The notes beneath the pieces were generated by a model that was not told the DNA's origin, did no database searches, and worked only from the letters and a program-made list of their open reading frames with translations. A DNA stretch of 38,834 nucleotides from assembly GCA_946616295.1 (NCBI GenBank), contig CAMOIU010000027.1, positions 1 to 38,834 on the forward strand, written 5' to 3'. Below are positions 16,490 to 24,205 of the stretch, piece by piece. Every line of letters starts with the position of its first letter. Positions within the stretch are counted from its first letter, which is position 1. This DNA comes from CAG-791 sp002392385 (lineage in GTDB: Bacteria > Bacillota > Clostridia > Lachnospirales > Lachnospiraceae). The position numbers were made by a program, and so were the translations under genes.

Positions 16490-17572
16490 TCAATGTCTTT
16501 CCTCTTCCATCCTGAGAAGCTTGGCTGCCTGATCCGCCGCGGTGAGCGCGTCGATGATCCCGTCCAGGCTGCCGTCCAGGACGTCCGCGAGACTGTGGAG
16601 GGTCAGTTTGATCCTGTGGTCGGTCACGCGGCTCTGGGGGAAATTGTAGGTCCGGATCTTCTCGCTGCGGTCCCCCGTACCGATCTGCGAGCGCCTGAGA
16701 TCCGCCTCCTCGTCGTGCCGCTTCTGCAGTTCCAGGTCGTAGAGCTTGGAGCGAAGCAGTTTCCAGGCCTTCTCCCTGTTCTGGAGCTGGGACTTCTCAG
16801 TCTGGCTGTAGATCACGATCCCCGTAGGATAGTGGGTCAGACGCACGGCGGAATCCGTCGTATTGACGCACTGTCCGCCGTTCCCCGATGCACGCATGAC
16901 ATCGATGCGGACGTCCTTGTCAGGGATCTCGATCCGGATGTCCTCGTCCACTTCGGGCATGACCGCTACGGTGACGGTGGAAGTGTGGATCCTGCCCCCC
17001 GACTCCGTCACGGGGACGCGCTGTACCCTGTGGACGCCGCTCTCGTATTTGAGCCGCCCGTAGGCGCCCCGGCCGCTGACGGAGAAGTTGATATATTTCA
17101 TCCCGCCGATGCCGATCTCCTCGTAGTCCAGCGTCTCCACCTTCCAGCGGCGGGTCTCGGCGTAGCGGACATACATCCTGTAGATCTCCGCAGCAAAAAG
17201 CGCCGCCTCGTCTCCGCCGGCGCCTGCCCGGATCTCCACGATGACGTCGCGCTCATCGTCGGGGTCCTTGGGGACCAGGAGCAGCTTCAGCCGCTGTTCC
17301 AGGGCCTGCACCTGTTCCGAGGCCTCCGAGAGCTCCTCCCTGGCCAGTTCCCGCATCTCCTCGTCTTTCTCCTCGGTGAGGAGCTCGGCGGCGTTGTCCC
17401 TGTCCTGCAGGGCCTTCTTGTAGTCCCTGTACGTGTCGGTCAGCGGCGCCAGCTCGCTCTGTTCCTTCATCAGCGTGCGGAGTCTCTTCGGATCCTGACC
17501 GATGTCAGGGCTCATGAGCTCCCTGGCTATATCCTCACTCCTGTAGAGAAGCGCCTCCAGTCTGTCCAGCAT
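16490..17572 (-). CDS. prfA: Peptide chain release factor 1
   Basis: Recognises UAA and UAG stop codons and triggers peptide release. The 360 residues include the codon-reading tripeptide PVT at 187-189 (in HRVQRVPVTESGG), which is the RF1 type, and the catalytic GGQ at 232-234 in SGNGGQCVNTTDSAVRLTH. The terminal segments RTYNFPQSRVTDHR and DGSLDGIIDAL are as expected. The start follows GGGAGGACAG. It is 11 bases after prmC, whose product methylates the GGQ glutamine, and the LuxR-type gene follows. Confidence 0.98.
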   Translation of the reverse strand: MLDRLEALLYRSEDIARELMSPDIGQDPKRLRTLMKEQSELAPLTDTYRDYKKALQDRDNAAELLTEEKDEEMRELAREELSEASEQVQALEQRLKLLLVPKDPDDERDVIVEIRAGAGGDEAALFAAEIYRMYVRYAETRRWKVETLDYEEIGIGGMKYINFSVSGRGAYGRLKYESGVHRVQRVPVTESGGRIHTSTVTVAVMPEVDEDIRIEIPDKDVRIDVMRASGNGGQCVNTTDSAVRLTHYPTGIVIYSQTEKSQLQNREKAWKLLRSKLYDLELQKRHDEEADLRRSQIGTGDRSEKIRTYNFPQSRVTDHRIKLTLHSLADVLDGSLDGIIDALTAADQAAKLLRMEEERH

Positions 17573-17583
17573 CTGTCCTCCCG

Positions 17584-18447
17584 TCAGGCCATCCGGAAGC
17601 TCCGGACCGCACTCACCACTCTGTCGTTGCCGCAGAGATCCTTATGGACCTCCGCCTCGTAATATCCTCTCTCCTCAAAGATGGCCCGCGCAGCCTCTCC
17701 CTGGTCATTGCCGATCTCCACCAGGATGGTCCCGCCGGGCACCAGATAAGCCGGGGCCTGGTCTGCGATCCTGCGGACCAGGTCCAGCCCGTCAGGGCCC
17801 CCGTCCAGGGCCATGCGCGGCTCTGCCTCCGCCACCTCCGGCTGCAGTGTCCCGATGACATCGGTGGCGATATAGGGCGGGTTGGAGACGATCAGGTCAA
17901 AAGGCTCCGTCCCCTCCGGCAGGGCGCCGAAAAGGTCCCCCTCATAGAATTCAGCCTTATCAGCCAGTTCCAGGGCCCCGGCATTGTGCCGGGCGATCTG
18001 CAGGGCATCCGCCGACAGGTCCGTTCCCACTCCGGTGCAGTCTATGGAATAATGCAGGAGGCTGAGCAGGATGCAGCCGCTCCCCGTGCAGAGATCCAGG
18101 ACCCGGCTCCCGCCGGTCATCTGTGGCATGGCCAGCTCGACCAGGGTCTCTGTGTCCTGACGGGGGATGAGGACCGCGGGCGATACCTTAAAGGGCAGGC
18201 CCATGAAGTATGTCTCCTCTGTCAGATAGGCCAGGGGTATATGCCTGCGCCTGTCCACCAGGACGGCCCTGTACCTGTCCCATTCCGCCTCTGTGACTTC
18301 TCTGTCCGGCTCCGCCAGAAGGCATTCCAGACCCGTGCCGCAGACATATTCCAGGAGCAGTCTGGCTTCCAGCTCTCTCTCCCGCTTCTCGGGCAGTATA
18401 TCCCGCAGGGCCTCACAGCCGCGCGCGTAGGCTTCTCTGTACTCCAT
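17584..18447 (-). CDS. prmC: Release factor glutamine N5-methyltransferase
   Basis: Transfers methyl from S-adenosylmethionine to the GGQ glutamine of release factors 1 and 2. The 287 residues have the N-terminal helical substrate-binding part, AYLTEETYFMGLPFKV leading into the Rossmann methyltransferase, VLDLCTGSGCILLSLL (SAM loop) and the catalytic SNPPYI motif. It lies directly upstream of prfA and 7 bases after the DUF1385 gene. Length and context are typical for Clostridia. Confidence 0.97.
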   Translation of the reverse strand: MEYREAYARGCEALRDILPEKRERELEARLLLEYVCGTGLECLLAEPDREVTEAEWDRYRAVLVDRRRHIPLAYLTEETYFMGLPFKVSPAVLIPRQDTETLVELAMPQMTGGSRVLDLCTGSGCILLSLLHYSIDCTGVGTDLSADALQIARHNAGALELADKAEFYEGDLFGALPEGTEPFDLIVSNPPYIATDVIGTLQPEVAEAEPRMALDGGPDGLDLVRRIADQAPAYLVPGGTILVEIGNDQGEAARAIFEERGYYEAEVHKDLCGNDRVVSAVRSFRMA

Positions 18448-18454
18448 GCTATAT

Positions 18455-19441
18455 TCAATCCTCTGTCAGGCTGTATTCGATGGTATTCTCCGGCAGTTCC
18501 TCCCGGGCATACCCGTAGTTCTCACTCAGCCAGGTGCGCCAGTCAAAGACCGCCTCCACCGACGCGATGCCGACTTCGATCATCTTGTCGTCCGGCTCCC
18601 GGGTGGTGATGTGCTGCAGCCAGATGCCGGGGGCGGAAAGCAGGCCCAGGAAGGAATTCTCATAGGTGCCCGCCAGACGGATCAGCTCATAGGAGATGCC
18701 GGCGATCAGCGGCAGCAGGGCCAGCCGCAGCAGGACCCGCAGGAAGGGATTCTCCGTCCTGATAAAGAAGCAGACCACGATACTGACCAGGACCACGAAC
18801 ATGAGAAAGCTGCTCCCGCAGCGTTTATGGAAGCGGGAGCTCTCCCGCACATTTTCAGGCGTGAGGGGCCTGCCCGATTCCAGGCAGTTGATGCACTTGT
18901 GCTCTGCCCCGTGGTACTGGTAGAGTCTGCCGATATCCTCCATCAGGCTGATGGCGGCCACATAGCCGATAAAGATGGCGATGCGGATCAGGCCCTCCAG
19001 GATCACGGCTATGAGATGGCTTCCGATGAGCCTCTCCAGTCTCGCGGACAGGAAATAGGGAAACAGCATGAAGAGGCAGATGGCCAGGGCAAAGGCGACG
19101 ACCATGATCAGGCCTGTGAGCAGCCCGCTCTCCTTGCCCTTGTCCTCCTGGCCGGCGCTGCCGTCCTCCTCCTCATCCATGTAGGCGTCCGCGGACTCAT
19201 TGGTACACCGAAGGCCCAGACGGAGGGAATCAATAAATACCAGAGACCCCCGCACGAGGGGGATGCGCCGCAGGACAGAGTCTGCCAGCAGACCTTCGTA
19301 TTTCTGCCTGTGGGCCGTGATGGTCCCGTCCTGGCGCCGCAGGGCCACCGCGTAGGCGGGGCCGCTCCGCATCATCACGCCTTCCAGCACCGCCTGGCCG
19401 CCGATCCCCGAATATACAAGTCTGCACTCCTTTTCTGCCAC
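18455..19441 (-). CDS. DUF1385 family membrane protein (YqhQ-like)
   Basis: A polytopic membrane protein of unknown biochemical function, conserved in Firmicutes. The opening GIGGQAVLEGVMMRSG is diagnostic, followed by VALRRQDG and RIPLVRGSLVF. Hydrophobic helices include TGLIMVVAFALAICLFMLFP, HLIAVILEGLIRIAIFIGYV, SFLMFVVLVSIVVCFFI and FLRVLLRLALLPLIAGISYEL; YHGAEHKCINCLE and RFHKRCGSSFL are conserved polar segments with Cys and His. I prefer the GTG start at 19441, 5 bases after GGGAG; an ATG at 19459 (six codons longer) lacks a ribosome site. It belongs to the rpmE / DUF1385 / prmC / prfA cluster. Confidence 0.93.
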   Translation of the reverse strand: MAEKECRLVYSGIGGQAVLEGVMMRSGPAYAVALRRQDGTITAHRQKYEGLLADSVLRRIPLVRGSLVFIDSLRLGLRCTNESADAYMDEEEDGSAGQEDKGKESGLLTGLIMVVAFALAICLFMLFPYFLSARLERLIGSHLIAVILEGLIRIAIFIGYVAAISLMEDIGRLYQYHGAEHKCINCLESGRPLTPENVRESSRFHKRCGSSFLMFVVLVSIVVCFFIRTENPFLRVLLRLALLPLIAGISYELIRLAGTYENSFLGLLSAPGIWLQHITTREPDDKMIEVGIASVEAVFDWRTWLSENYGYAREELPENTIEYSLTED

Positions 19442-19479
19442 CGATGCTCCCTTCTTCATTCTAATAAAGAATTCTGTAA

Positions 19480-19510
19480 AAGAAAACAAGGCAGAGAATT
19501 CCCTGCCTTG
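19480..19510 (-). terminator. Rho-independent terminator of rpmE
   Basis: Arms CAAGGCAG (19487-19494) and CTGCCTTG (19503-19510) around an 8-base loop. On the minus strand the stem is followed by TTTTCTTTT. It begins 23 bases after the rpmE stop and should end most rpmE transcripts before the DUF1385 gene. A weak promoter (TTGTTT, 17 bases, TATTAG) overlaps its tail and could restart transcription. Confidence 0.8.
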
Positions 19511-19533
19511 TCATCTGCTGTACTGCCTGTCGA

Positions 19534-19740
19534 TCAGTTGTTGGTGAAACCGTACTTCTTATTGAAGCGGTCGATACGGCCCTTGGCAGCTGCTGTCTTC
19601 TGTGTGCCGGTGTAGAAAGAGTGGCACTTGGAGCAGACTTCCACGTGGATCTCAGGGGTCGTGGAACCGGTCACGAACGTGTTGCCGCAGTTGCAGGTGA
19701 CGGTTGCCTGGTAGTACTTAGGGTGAATTCCTTCTTTCAT
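19534..19740 (-). CDS. rpmE: 50S ribosomal protein L31, zinc-binding type
   Basis: A 68-residue protein of the large ribosomal subunit. It begins MKEGIHPKYYQATVTCNCGN and keeps four zinc-binding cysteines (16, 18, 36 and 39), so it is the C+ form rather than the zinc-free paralogue. The start is 5 bases after AAGGAGG; the 32 upstream in-frame codons belong to the leader. It has its own promoter and terminator. Confidence 0.98.
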   Translation of the reverse strand: MKEGIHPKYYQATVTCNCGNTFVTGSTTPEIHVEVCSKCHSFYTGTQKTAAAKGRIDRFNKKYGFTNN

Positions 19741-19756
19741 CTTGTCCTCCTTACCT

Positions 19757-19795
19757 GGACGTCCGGGACCTGGGTCCTCTGGGATCGTGACGTCC
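19757..19795 (-). promoter_or_regulatory. Structured leader of rpmE, possible L31 autoregulatory element
   Basis: Within the roughly 90-base leader, GGACGT (19757-19762) can pair with ACGTCC (19790-19795), enclosing a smaller GGAC / GTCC hairpin. Leaders that let L31 control its own synthesis are catalogued for several phyla including Firmicutes. I see structure but could not match a consensus. Confidence 0.35.
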
Positions 19796-19835
19796 TGTAT
19801 GATGATCTGTTTCCGCTGATTCACACAGCTTTCCA

Positions 19836-19864
19836 ATTATAGCATGCGCTGTATGATGACGCAA
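19836..19864 (-). promoter_or_regulatory. Promoter of rpmE
   Basis: On the minus strand TTGCGT (19864-19859), a 17-base spacer and a perfect TATAAT (19841-19836) preceded by TGC (extended -10). Transcription should start near 19829. Confidence 0.75.
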
Positions 19865-19874
19865 GACCGTAATT

Positions 19875-21269
19875 TCACTCGCCCAGGTAAGCCGCCGCCT
19901 CCGCGATGCCGGACACGCCGATGAGACGCATTCCCTCCGGCGCCTTGAGCCTGCCCATACTGCTCTTGGGAAGCAGACAGGAGGTAAATCCCAGCTTGGC
20001 CGCCTCCTGCACGCGCTGCTCCGCCATGCTGACGCTGCGGATCTCGCCGCTGAGGCCCACCTCGCCGAAGGCGATCATGCCGTCGTCCAGAGGCATATTC
20101 CGATAGCTGGACAGGATGGCCAGCACGATGCCCAGGTCCAGGGCGGGCTCCGTCTGCCGGATACCGCCGGCCAGATTGATGTAGGCGTCGAACTGGGACA
20201 GGGGTATGCCCAGACGCTTCTCCAGCACCGCCATGAGGACACTGACCCGGCCCCCGTCCGTCCCTGTGGCCTGCCGTCTGGGGTAGTTGTAGCTGGTCCT
20301 GCAGACCAGGGCCTGCACCTCCGTCAGCATGGGCCTCGTCCCCTCCATGGAGCAGGTGACGACAGACCCGCTGGTGCCCAACGGCCTCCCGCTCAGCATG
20401 AACTCGGAGGGATTGTCCACCTCCACCAGTCCTTCCCTCCGCATCTCGAAGATGCCGATCTCATTGGTGGAGCCGAAACGGTTCTTCACGCACCGGAGGA
20501 TCCGGTAGGAGGCGTAGCGGTCTCCCTCGAAATACAGGACCGCGTCCACCATGTGCTCCAGCACCCGGGGACCCGCCACCGTGCCCTCTTTGGTCACATG
20601 TCCCACGATGAAGAAGGTGATGCCGTTCTCCTTGGCCAGCCGCAGGAGGACGCCTGTGGTCTCCCGGACCTGGGTGACGCTGCCGGGGGCGGACTGGACA
20701 GAGCTGAGGAACATGGTCTGGATGGAGTCGATGATCACGAGATCCGTATGACGGGACAGGAGGATCTGTTCGATCTCCTCCAAGTCCGTCTCGCAGAGAA
20801 AACGCAGGGTCTCCGCGTCCTTGCTCAGGCGGACAGCCCGCATCTTGATCTGCCGCAGGGACTCCTCGCCGGAAATATAGAGCACTTCCCTGCCCGACGA
20901 GGCTATGTTGCCGGCCACCTGCAGGAGGAGAGTCGACTTGCCGATGCCGGGGTCTCCGCCCACCAGGACCAGGGATCCCTCCACGATGCCGCCGCCCGTC
21001 ACGCGGTCCAGCTCCGGAAAGCCGGTCAGCATGCGGTTCTCACGGGCATCCTCTACCTCGGACAGTCTCACCGGGCGGGAAGCGCCGCCCGCCATGCCCG
21101 ATGCTCTCCCCACGCGGGAAGCACCGCGTCCTGCGGGCGCGGAGATCCTGACCGGTTCCTCGACCATGGTATTCCATGCCCTGCAGGAGGGGCACTGGCC
21201 GGTCCATTTGGCGGATTCAAACCCGCACGACTGGCAGAAGAACGCTGTCTTTTTCCGATTTGTGGCCAT
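19875..21269 (-). CDS. radA: DNA repair protein RadA
   Basis: A RecA-related ATPase that helps branch migration during recombinational repair and transformation. The N-terminal zinc finger has Cys12, 15, 26 and 29 (FFCQSCGFESAKWTGQCPSC). Walker A is GGDPGIGKS at 104-112, the RadA-specific VKNRFGSTNEIGIFEM follows, and the Lon-like C-terminal domain (YINLAGGIRQTEPALDLGI) ends the 464 residues. Its start lies inside the end of clpC: the two frames overlap by 53 bases, which suggests translational coupling. Confidence 0.97.
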   Translation of the reverse strand: MATNRKKTAFFCQSCGFESAKWTGQCPSCRAWNTMVEEPVRISAPAGRGASRVGRASGMAGGASRPVRLSEVEDARENRMLTGFPELDRVTGGGIVEGSLVLVGGDPGIGKSTLLLQVAGNIASSGREVLYISGEESLRQIKMRAVRLSKDAETLRFLCETDLEEIEQILLSRHTDLVIIDSIQTMFLSSVQSAPGSVTQVRETTGVLLRLAKENGITFFIVGHVTKEGTVAGPRVLEHMVDAVLYFEGDRYASYRILRCVKNRFGSTNEIGIFEMRREGLVEVDNPSEFMLSGRPLGTSGSVVTCSMEGTRPMLTEVQALVCRTSYNYPRRQATGTDGGRVSVLMAVLEKRLGIPLSQFDAYINLAGGIRQTEPALDLGIVLAILSSYRNMPLDDGMIAFGEVGLSGEIRSVSMAEQRVQEAAKLGFTSCLLPKSSMGRLKAPEGMRLIGVSGIAEAAAYLGE

Positions 21270-23706
21270 CCGGTCTCCTTCTGGTAAATGTCACTTCGCC
21301 GCCCCGGAATCCGGCCGTTATGCTGTCTCCCGGCTGGGGCTCCATGGAGAGAAGCTGCTCAGCCAGCGGATCCTCGATGACCTTCTGGATAGCTCTCTTG
21401 AGCGGTCTGGCTCCCATCTTCTCATCACCGTATTTGTCTACGATATGATGCTTCAGTGCCGGTGAGATGCGGAGAGTGACATTCATCTGCTCCCGCATCC
21501 TGCGGACCAGGTCCTCGCAGAGGAGGCCGCAGATGGCGTACATCTCCTCTTCGGAGAGCATATGGAAGACCTGGATCTCGTCGATCCGGTTGATGAATTC
21601 CGGCCGGAAGATCCTGCGGACCTCCTCCATGACGCCTTCCTTCATCTTCTCATAGCTCTGCTGCCTGGACGGCTTGTCCGCGAATCCCAGGGACTTGGGC
21701 TGGGTGATCTTCATGGCGCCGATATTGGAGGTCATGATGACGATGGTGTTCTTGAAATTCACCTTATTGCCCCGGGAATCCGTGATGTGGCCCTCGTCCA
21801 GGATCTGGAGGAGCACATTGAAGACATCGTGGTGGGCCTTCTCGATCTCGTCAAAAAGAATGACGCTGTAGGGGTGGCTGCGGACCTTCTCGGACAGCTG
21901 GCCGCCCTCCTCATAGCCCACGTAGCCCGGGGCGCTGCCGATGATCTTGGATACAGCGTACTGCTCCATATATTCGGACATGTCCACCCGGATCAGATCC
22001 TGGTCCGAGCCGAAGATCACCTCCGCCAGGGCCTTGCTCAGCTCGGTCTTGCCCACGCCGGTGGGTCCCAGGAAGAGGAAGGAACCGATGGGCCGTCTGG
22101 GATCCTGCAGGCCTGTCCTGCCGCGCCGGATCGCTCTGGCCACAGCCTTCACGGCCTCCTCCTGGCCGATCACGCGCTTATGCAGCTCGTCCTCCAGGTG
22201 GAGGAGTCTGGTGCTCTCCCGCTCTGTCAGGCGGGTGACCGGGACATGGGTCCAGACGGAGATCACGTCGGCCACGTCCTCCTCGCGGACCTCGGCGGGC
22301 ATCCTGTCCCTGCGGCGTTCCTGACGGTTCTCGGCATTCTTCCTGCGCCGTCTGAGACGGACCTGTTCGTCTCTGCTCTTCCTTGCCGCCTCGATGTCTC
22401 CCTGCCGGAGCGCCTCCGCCAGCCGTTCGTCCGCCTCGCGGATCTCCTGGTCCAGGGCCAGAACGGGATCTCTGTCCTGCTCCATGGCCCTGAGGCGCAC
22501 GGCCGCGCAGGCCTCGTCGATGACGTCGATGGCCTTGTCGGGCAGACGGCGGTCGTTGATATAACGGGCCGACAGATCCACGGCGGCCTTCATGGCCTCC
22601 GGAAGGATCGTGACGCCGTGGTGCTTCTCATAGGTGTGGGCGATCCCTTCCAGGATCTGCAGGGTCTGGTCCGCGGTGGGTTCCTCCACCTGCACCTGCT
22701 GGAACCTGCGCTCAAGGGCGGCGTCCTTCTCGATATATTTACGGTACTCACTGATGGTGGTGGCGCCGATCAGACGCAGTTCACCCCTGGCCAGAGAGGG
22801 CTTGAGGATGTTGGAGGCGTCGATGGAGCCCTCCGCGCCGCCGGCACCGATCAGGGTGTGAACCTCATCCACGAAGAGGATGATATTGCCGGCGCTGATC
22901 ACCTCGGAAATGATCCTCTTGATCCTCTCCTCGAATTCTCCCCGGTACTTGGTGCCTGCCACGATCCCGGACAGATCCAGGGTCAGGAGACGGCAGTCCC
23001 GCAGGGTGGGCGGCACCTGTCCCCGCACGATCCTCTGGGCCAGTCCTTCCACGATGGCTGTCTTGCCGACGCCCGGCTCTCCCACCAGGCAGGGGTTGTT
23101 CTTGGTCCGCCGGCTCAGGATCCTGGTGATCCTGAGGATCTCCTCCTGCCGGCCTATGACCGGGTCCAGCCGGCCTTCCGCCGCCAGGGCGGTGAGATCG
23201 CGGCTGTACTGCTGCAGGATGCCCTGCTGCTCCTCCGTGCCCGACAGATCCTCCCTGTGGGCGGCGGGATCCTCTCCGATGGCCGCAAGGATCTCATAGT
23301 AGAGCTTGGCCGGGTGAACGCCCATGGCGTCGATGAGCTTGCAGGCAACGCTCTGCCCCTCCGCGATGATGGCCAGGAGCAGGTGCTCCGTCCCGATCCT
23401 CTCGGAATGATATCTCTCCGCCTGGGCGGCGGCCATGTTCATGATCTTCTGGCAGCGGGGGGAGAAGCCCTCATGGTCGAGCAGGGCAAGATTGCCGGAC
23501 TCAATGGCCAGCTGCCGGATCATTTCCGTCAGCCTCTGCACGGTGATCTGATTGTCTGTGAGGATCTGCGAGGCCACGCCTCTTGTCTCTTCGATCAGTC
23601 CCTGCAGGAGATGCTCCGACCCGATGTAGTTCTGCCGGTTCTTCCGGGAGGCTGCCTTGGCCAGTTCAATGGCGTGTTTCGCGATCTCTGTGTATTGTTT
23701 TTTCAT
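21217..23706 (-). CDS. clpC: ATP-dependent Clp protease ATP-binding subunit ClpC
   Basis: A HSP100 unfoldase that feeds proteins to ClpP. In order over 829 residues: double Clp-N repeat (1-140), AAA+ 1 with GEPGVGKT at 209-216, a middle helical region (about 405-470, rich in Arg), and AAA+ 2 with GPTGVGKT at 547-554. An LGF tripeptide at 673-675 is placed like the ClpP-docking loop, so this is a protease partner, not ClpB. Its ATG overlaps the stop of the GntR-type regulator by 4 bases, with GGAAGGA in front. ctsR, mcsA and mcsB, which precede clpC in Bacillus, are absent here; the GntR gene takes their position. radA follows with a 53-base overlap. Confidence 0.95.
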   Translation of the reverse strand: MKKQYTEIAKHAIELAKAASRKNRQNYIGSEHLLQGLIEETRGVASQILTDNQITVQRLTEMIRQLAIESGNLALLDHEGFSPRCQKIMNMAAAQAERYHSERIGTEHLLLAIIAEGQSVACKLIDAMGVHPAKLYYEILAAIGEDPAAHREDLSGTEEQQGILQQYSRDLTALAAEGRLDPVIGRQEEILRITRILSRRTKNNPCLVGEPGVGKTAIVEGLAQRIVRGQVPPTLRDCRLLTLDLSGIVAGTKYRGEFEERIKRIISEVISAGNIILFVDEVHTLIGAGGAEGSIDASNILKPSLARGELRLIGATTISEYRKYIEKDAALERRFQQVQVEEPTADQTLQILEGIAHTYEKHHGVTILPEAMKAAVDLSARYINDRRLPDKAIDVIDEACAAVRLRAMEQDRDPVLALDQEIREADERLAEALRQGDIEAARKSRDEQVRLRRRRKNAENRQERRRDRMPAEVREEDVADVISVWTHVPVTRLTERESTRLLHLEDELHKRVIGQEEAVKAVARAIRRGRTGLQDPRRPIGSFLFLGPTGVGKTELSKALAEVIFGSDQDLIRVDMSEYMEQYAVSKIIGSAPGYVGYEEGGQLSEKVRSHPYSVILFDEIEKAHHDVFNVLLQILDEGHITDSRGNKVNFKNTIVIMTSNIGAMKITQPKSLGFADKPSRQQSYEKMKEGVMEEVRRIFRPEFINRIDEIQVFHMLSEEEMYAICGLLCEDLVRRMREQMNVTLRISPALKHHIVDKYGDEKMGARPLKRAIQKVIEDPLAEQLLSMEPQPGDSITAGFRGGEVTFTRRRPDGHKSEKDSVLLPVVRV

Positions 23707-24095
23707 CCGTTTCCTTCCGTCGCTGCATCATATTCATCATAGATCCGGTCCACCAGGGTATGCAGATCCTCCCTGTTCAGACCGTGGCATCTGGCATCGG
23801 CCAGCAGGACACGCAGTTCCTTGGCTGTGCGCCTCACGGCGGCGTCCCTGTCTGTCTCCACGCAGATGAAGGCGCCCCGGCGGCGGTCGACCTTGACATA
23901 GCCTTCCTGCCGGAGGACCGTATAGGCCTTGTTGACCGTGTGCATATTGATGCCGATGTCCTCCGCGAGCTGACGCACGGAAGGCAGCACCTCTCCGTCC
24001 ACATAGCGTGCGGTGGCGATCCCCAGCTTGATCTGGTTGCAGAGCTGCTGGTAGATGGCCTCGTCACTGCTGAAATCGATCTGTATCAGCATCAT
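23703..24095 (-). CDS. GntR-family (YtrA-like) transcriptional regulator, first gene of the clpC operon
   Basis: A 130-residue repressor-type protein. The winged helix at the N-terminus is complete: DEAIYQQLCNQIKLGIATAR, then LPSVRQLAEDIGINMHTVNK and the wing VKVDRRRGAFI. The C-terminal part is only about 50 residues of helix, as in the YtrA subfamily, which lacks a large ligand domain. The start at 24095 has AAGGA 5 bases before it; a second ATG follows immediately. It overlaps clpC by 4 bases and its own promoter is covered by an 18-bp inverted repeat, which makes autoregulation of the whole clpC-radA operon likely. The signal is unknown. Confidence 0.92.
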   Translation of the reverse strand: MMLIQIDFSSDEAIYQQLCNQIKLGIATARYVDGEVLPSVRQLAEDIGINMHTVNKAYTVLRQEGYVKVDRRRGAFICVETDRDAAVRRTAKELRVLLADARCHGLNREDLHTLVDRIYDEYDAATEGNG

Positions 24096-24146
24096 ATCTT
24101 TCCTTTCCAAGCACACAGGCTCCCCTGAGGCCATGCCCCGGGGAGC

Positions 24147-24189
24147 AAAATGCTATCTGTTATACGGATGTTATAACAGATAGCATTTT
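24147..24189. promoter_or_regulatory. Perfect 18-bp inverted repeat: likely operator of the GntR-type repressor
   Basis: Arms AAAATGCTATCTGTTATA (24147-24164) and TATAACAGATAGCATTTT (24172-24189) with a 7-base centre. It covers the -10 and spacer of the promoter for the regulator gene. It could also form a terminator hairpin for the SH3-domain gene that ends at 24206, but the T run on the minus strand is just part of the stem, so an operator is the better reading. Confidence 0.7.
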
Positions 24190-24196
24190 TTGTCAA
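24168..24196 (-). promoter_or_regulatory. Promoter of the GntR-clpC-radA operon
   Basis: On the minus strand a perfect TTGACA (24196-24191) is followed by TATAAC at 15 bases (24175-24170) or TAACAT at 17 bases (24173-24168). The spacer and -10 lie inside the inverted repeat, so bound repressor would block polymerase. The leader would be about 65 bases. Confidence 0.65.
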
Positions 24197-24205
24197 GTAT
24201 GGGTG

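Noticed and set aside
21562..23742. A 726-codon plus-strand frame opposite clpC
   Set aside because: Antisense shadow of clpC; composition Leu/Asp/Gly/His-rich with no motif, and no ribosome site at the start.
24147..24189. The 18-bp inverted repeat as a plain terminator only
   Set aside because: Its position over a TTGACA promoter of a GntR-type gene and the absence of an unpaired T run on the minus strand favour an operator. Termination may still be a secondary role.
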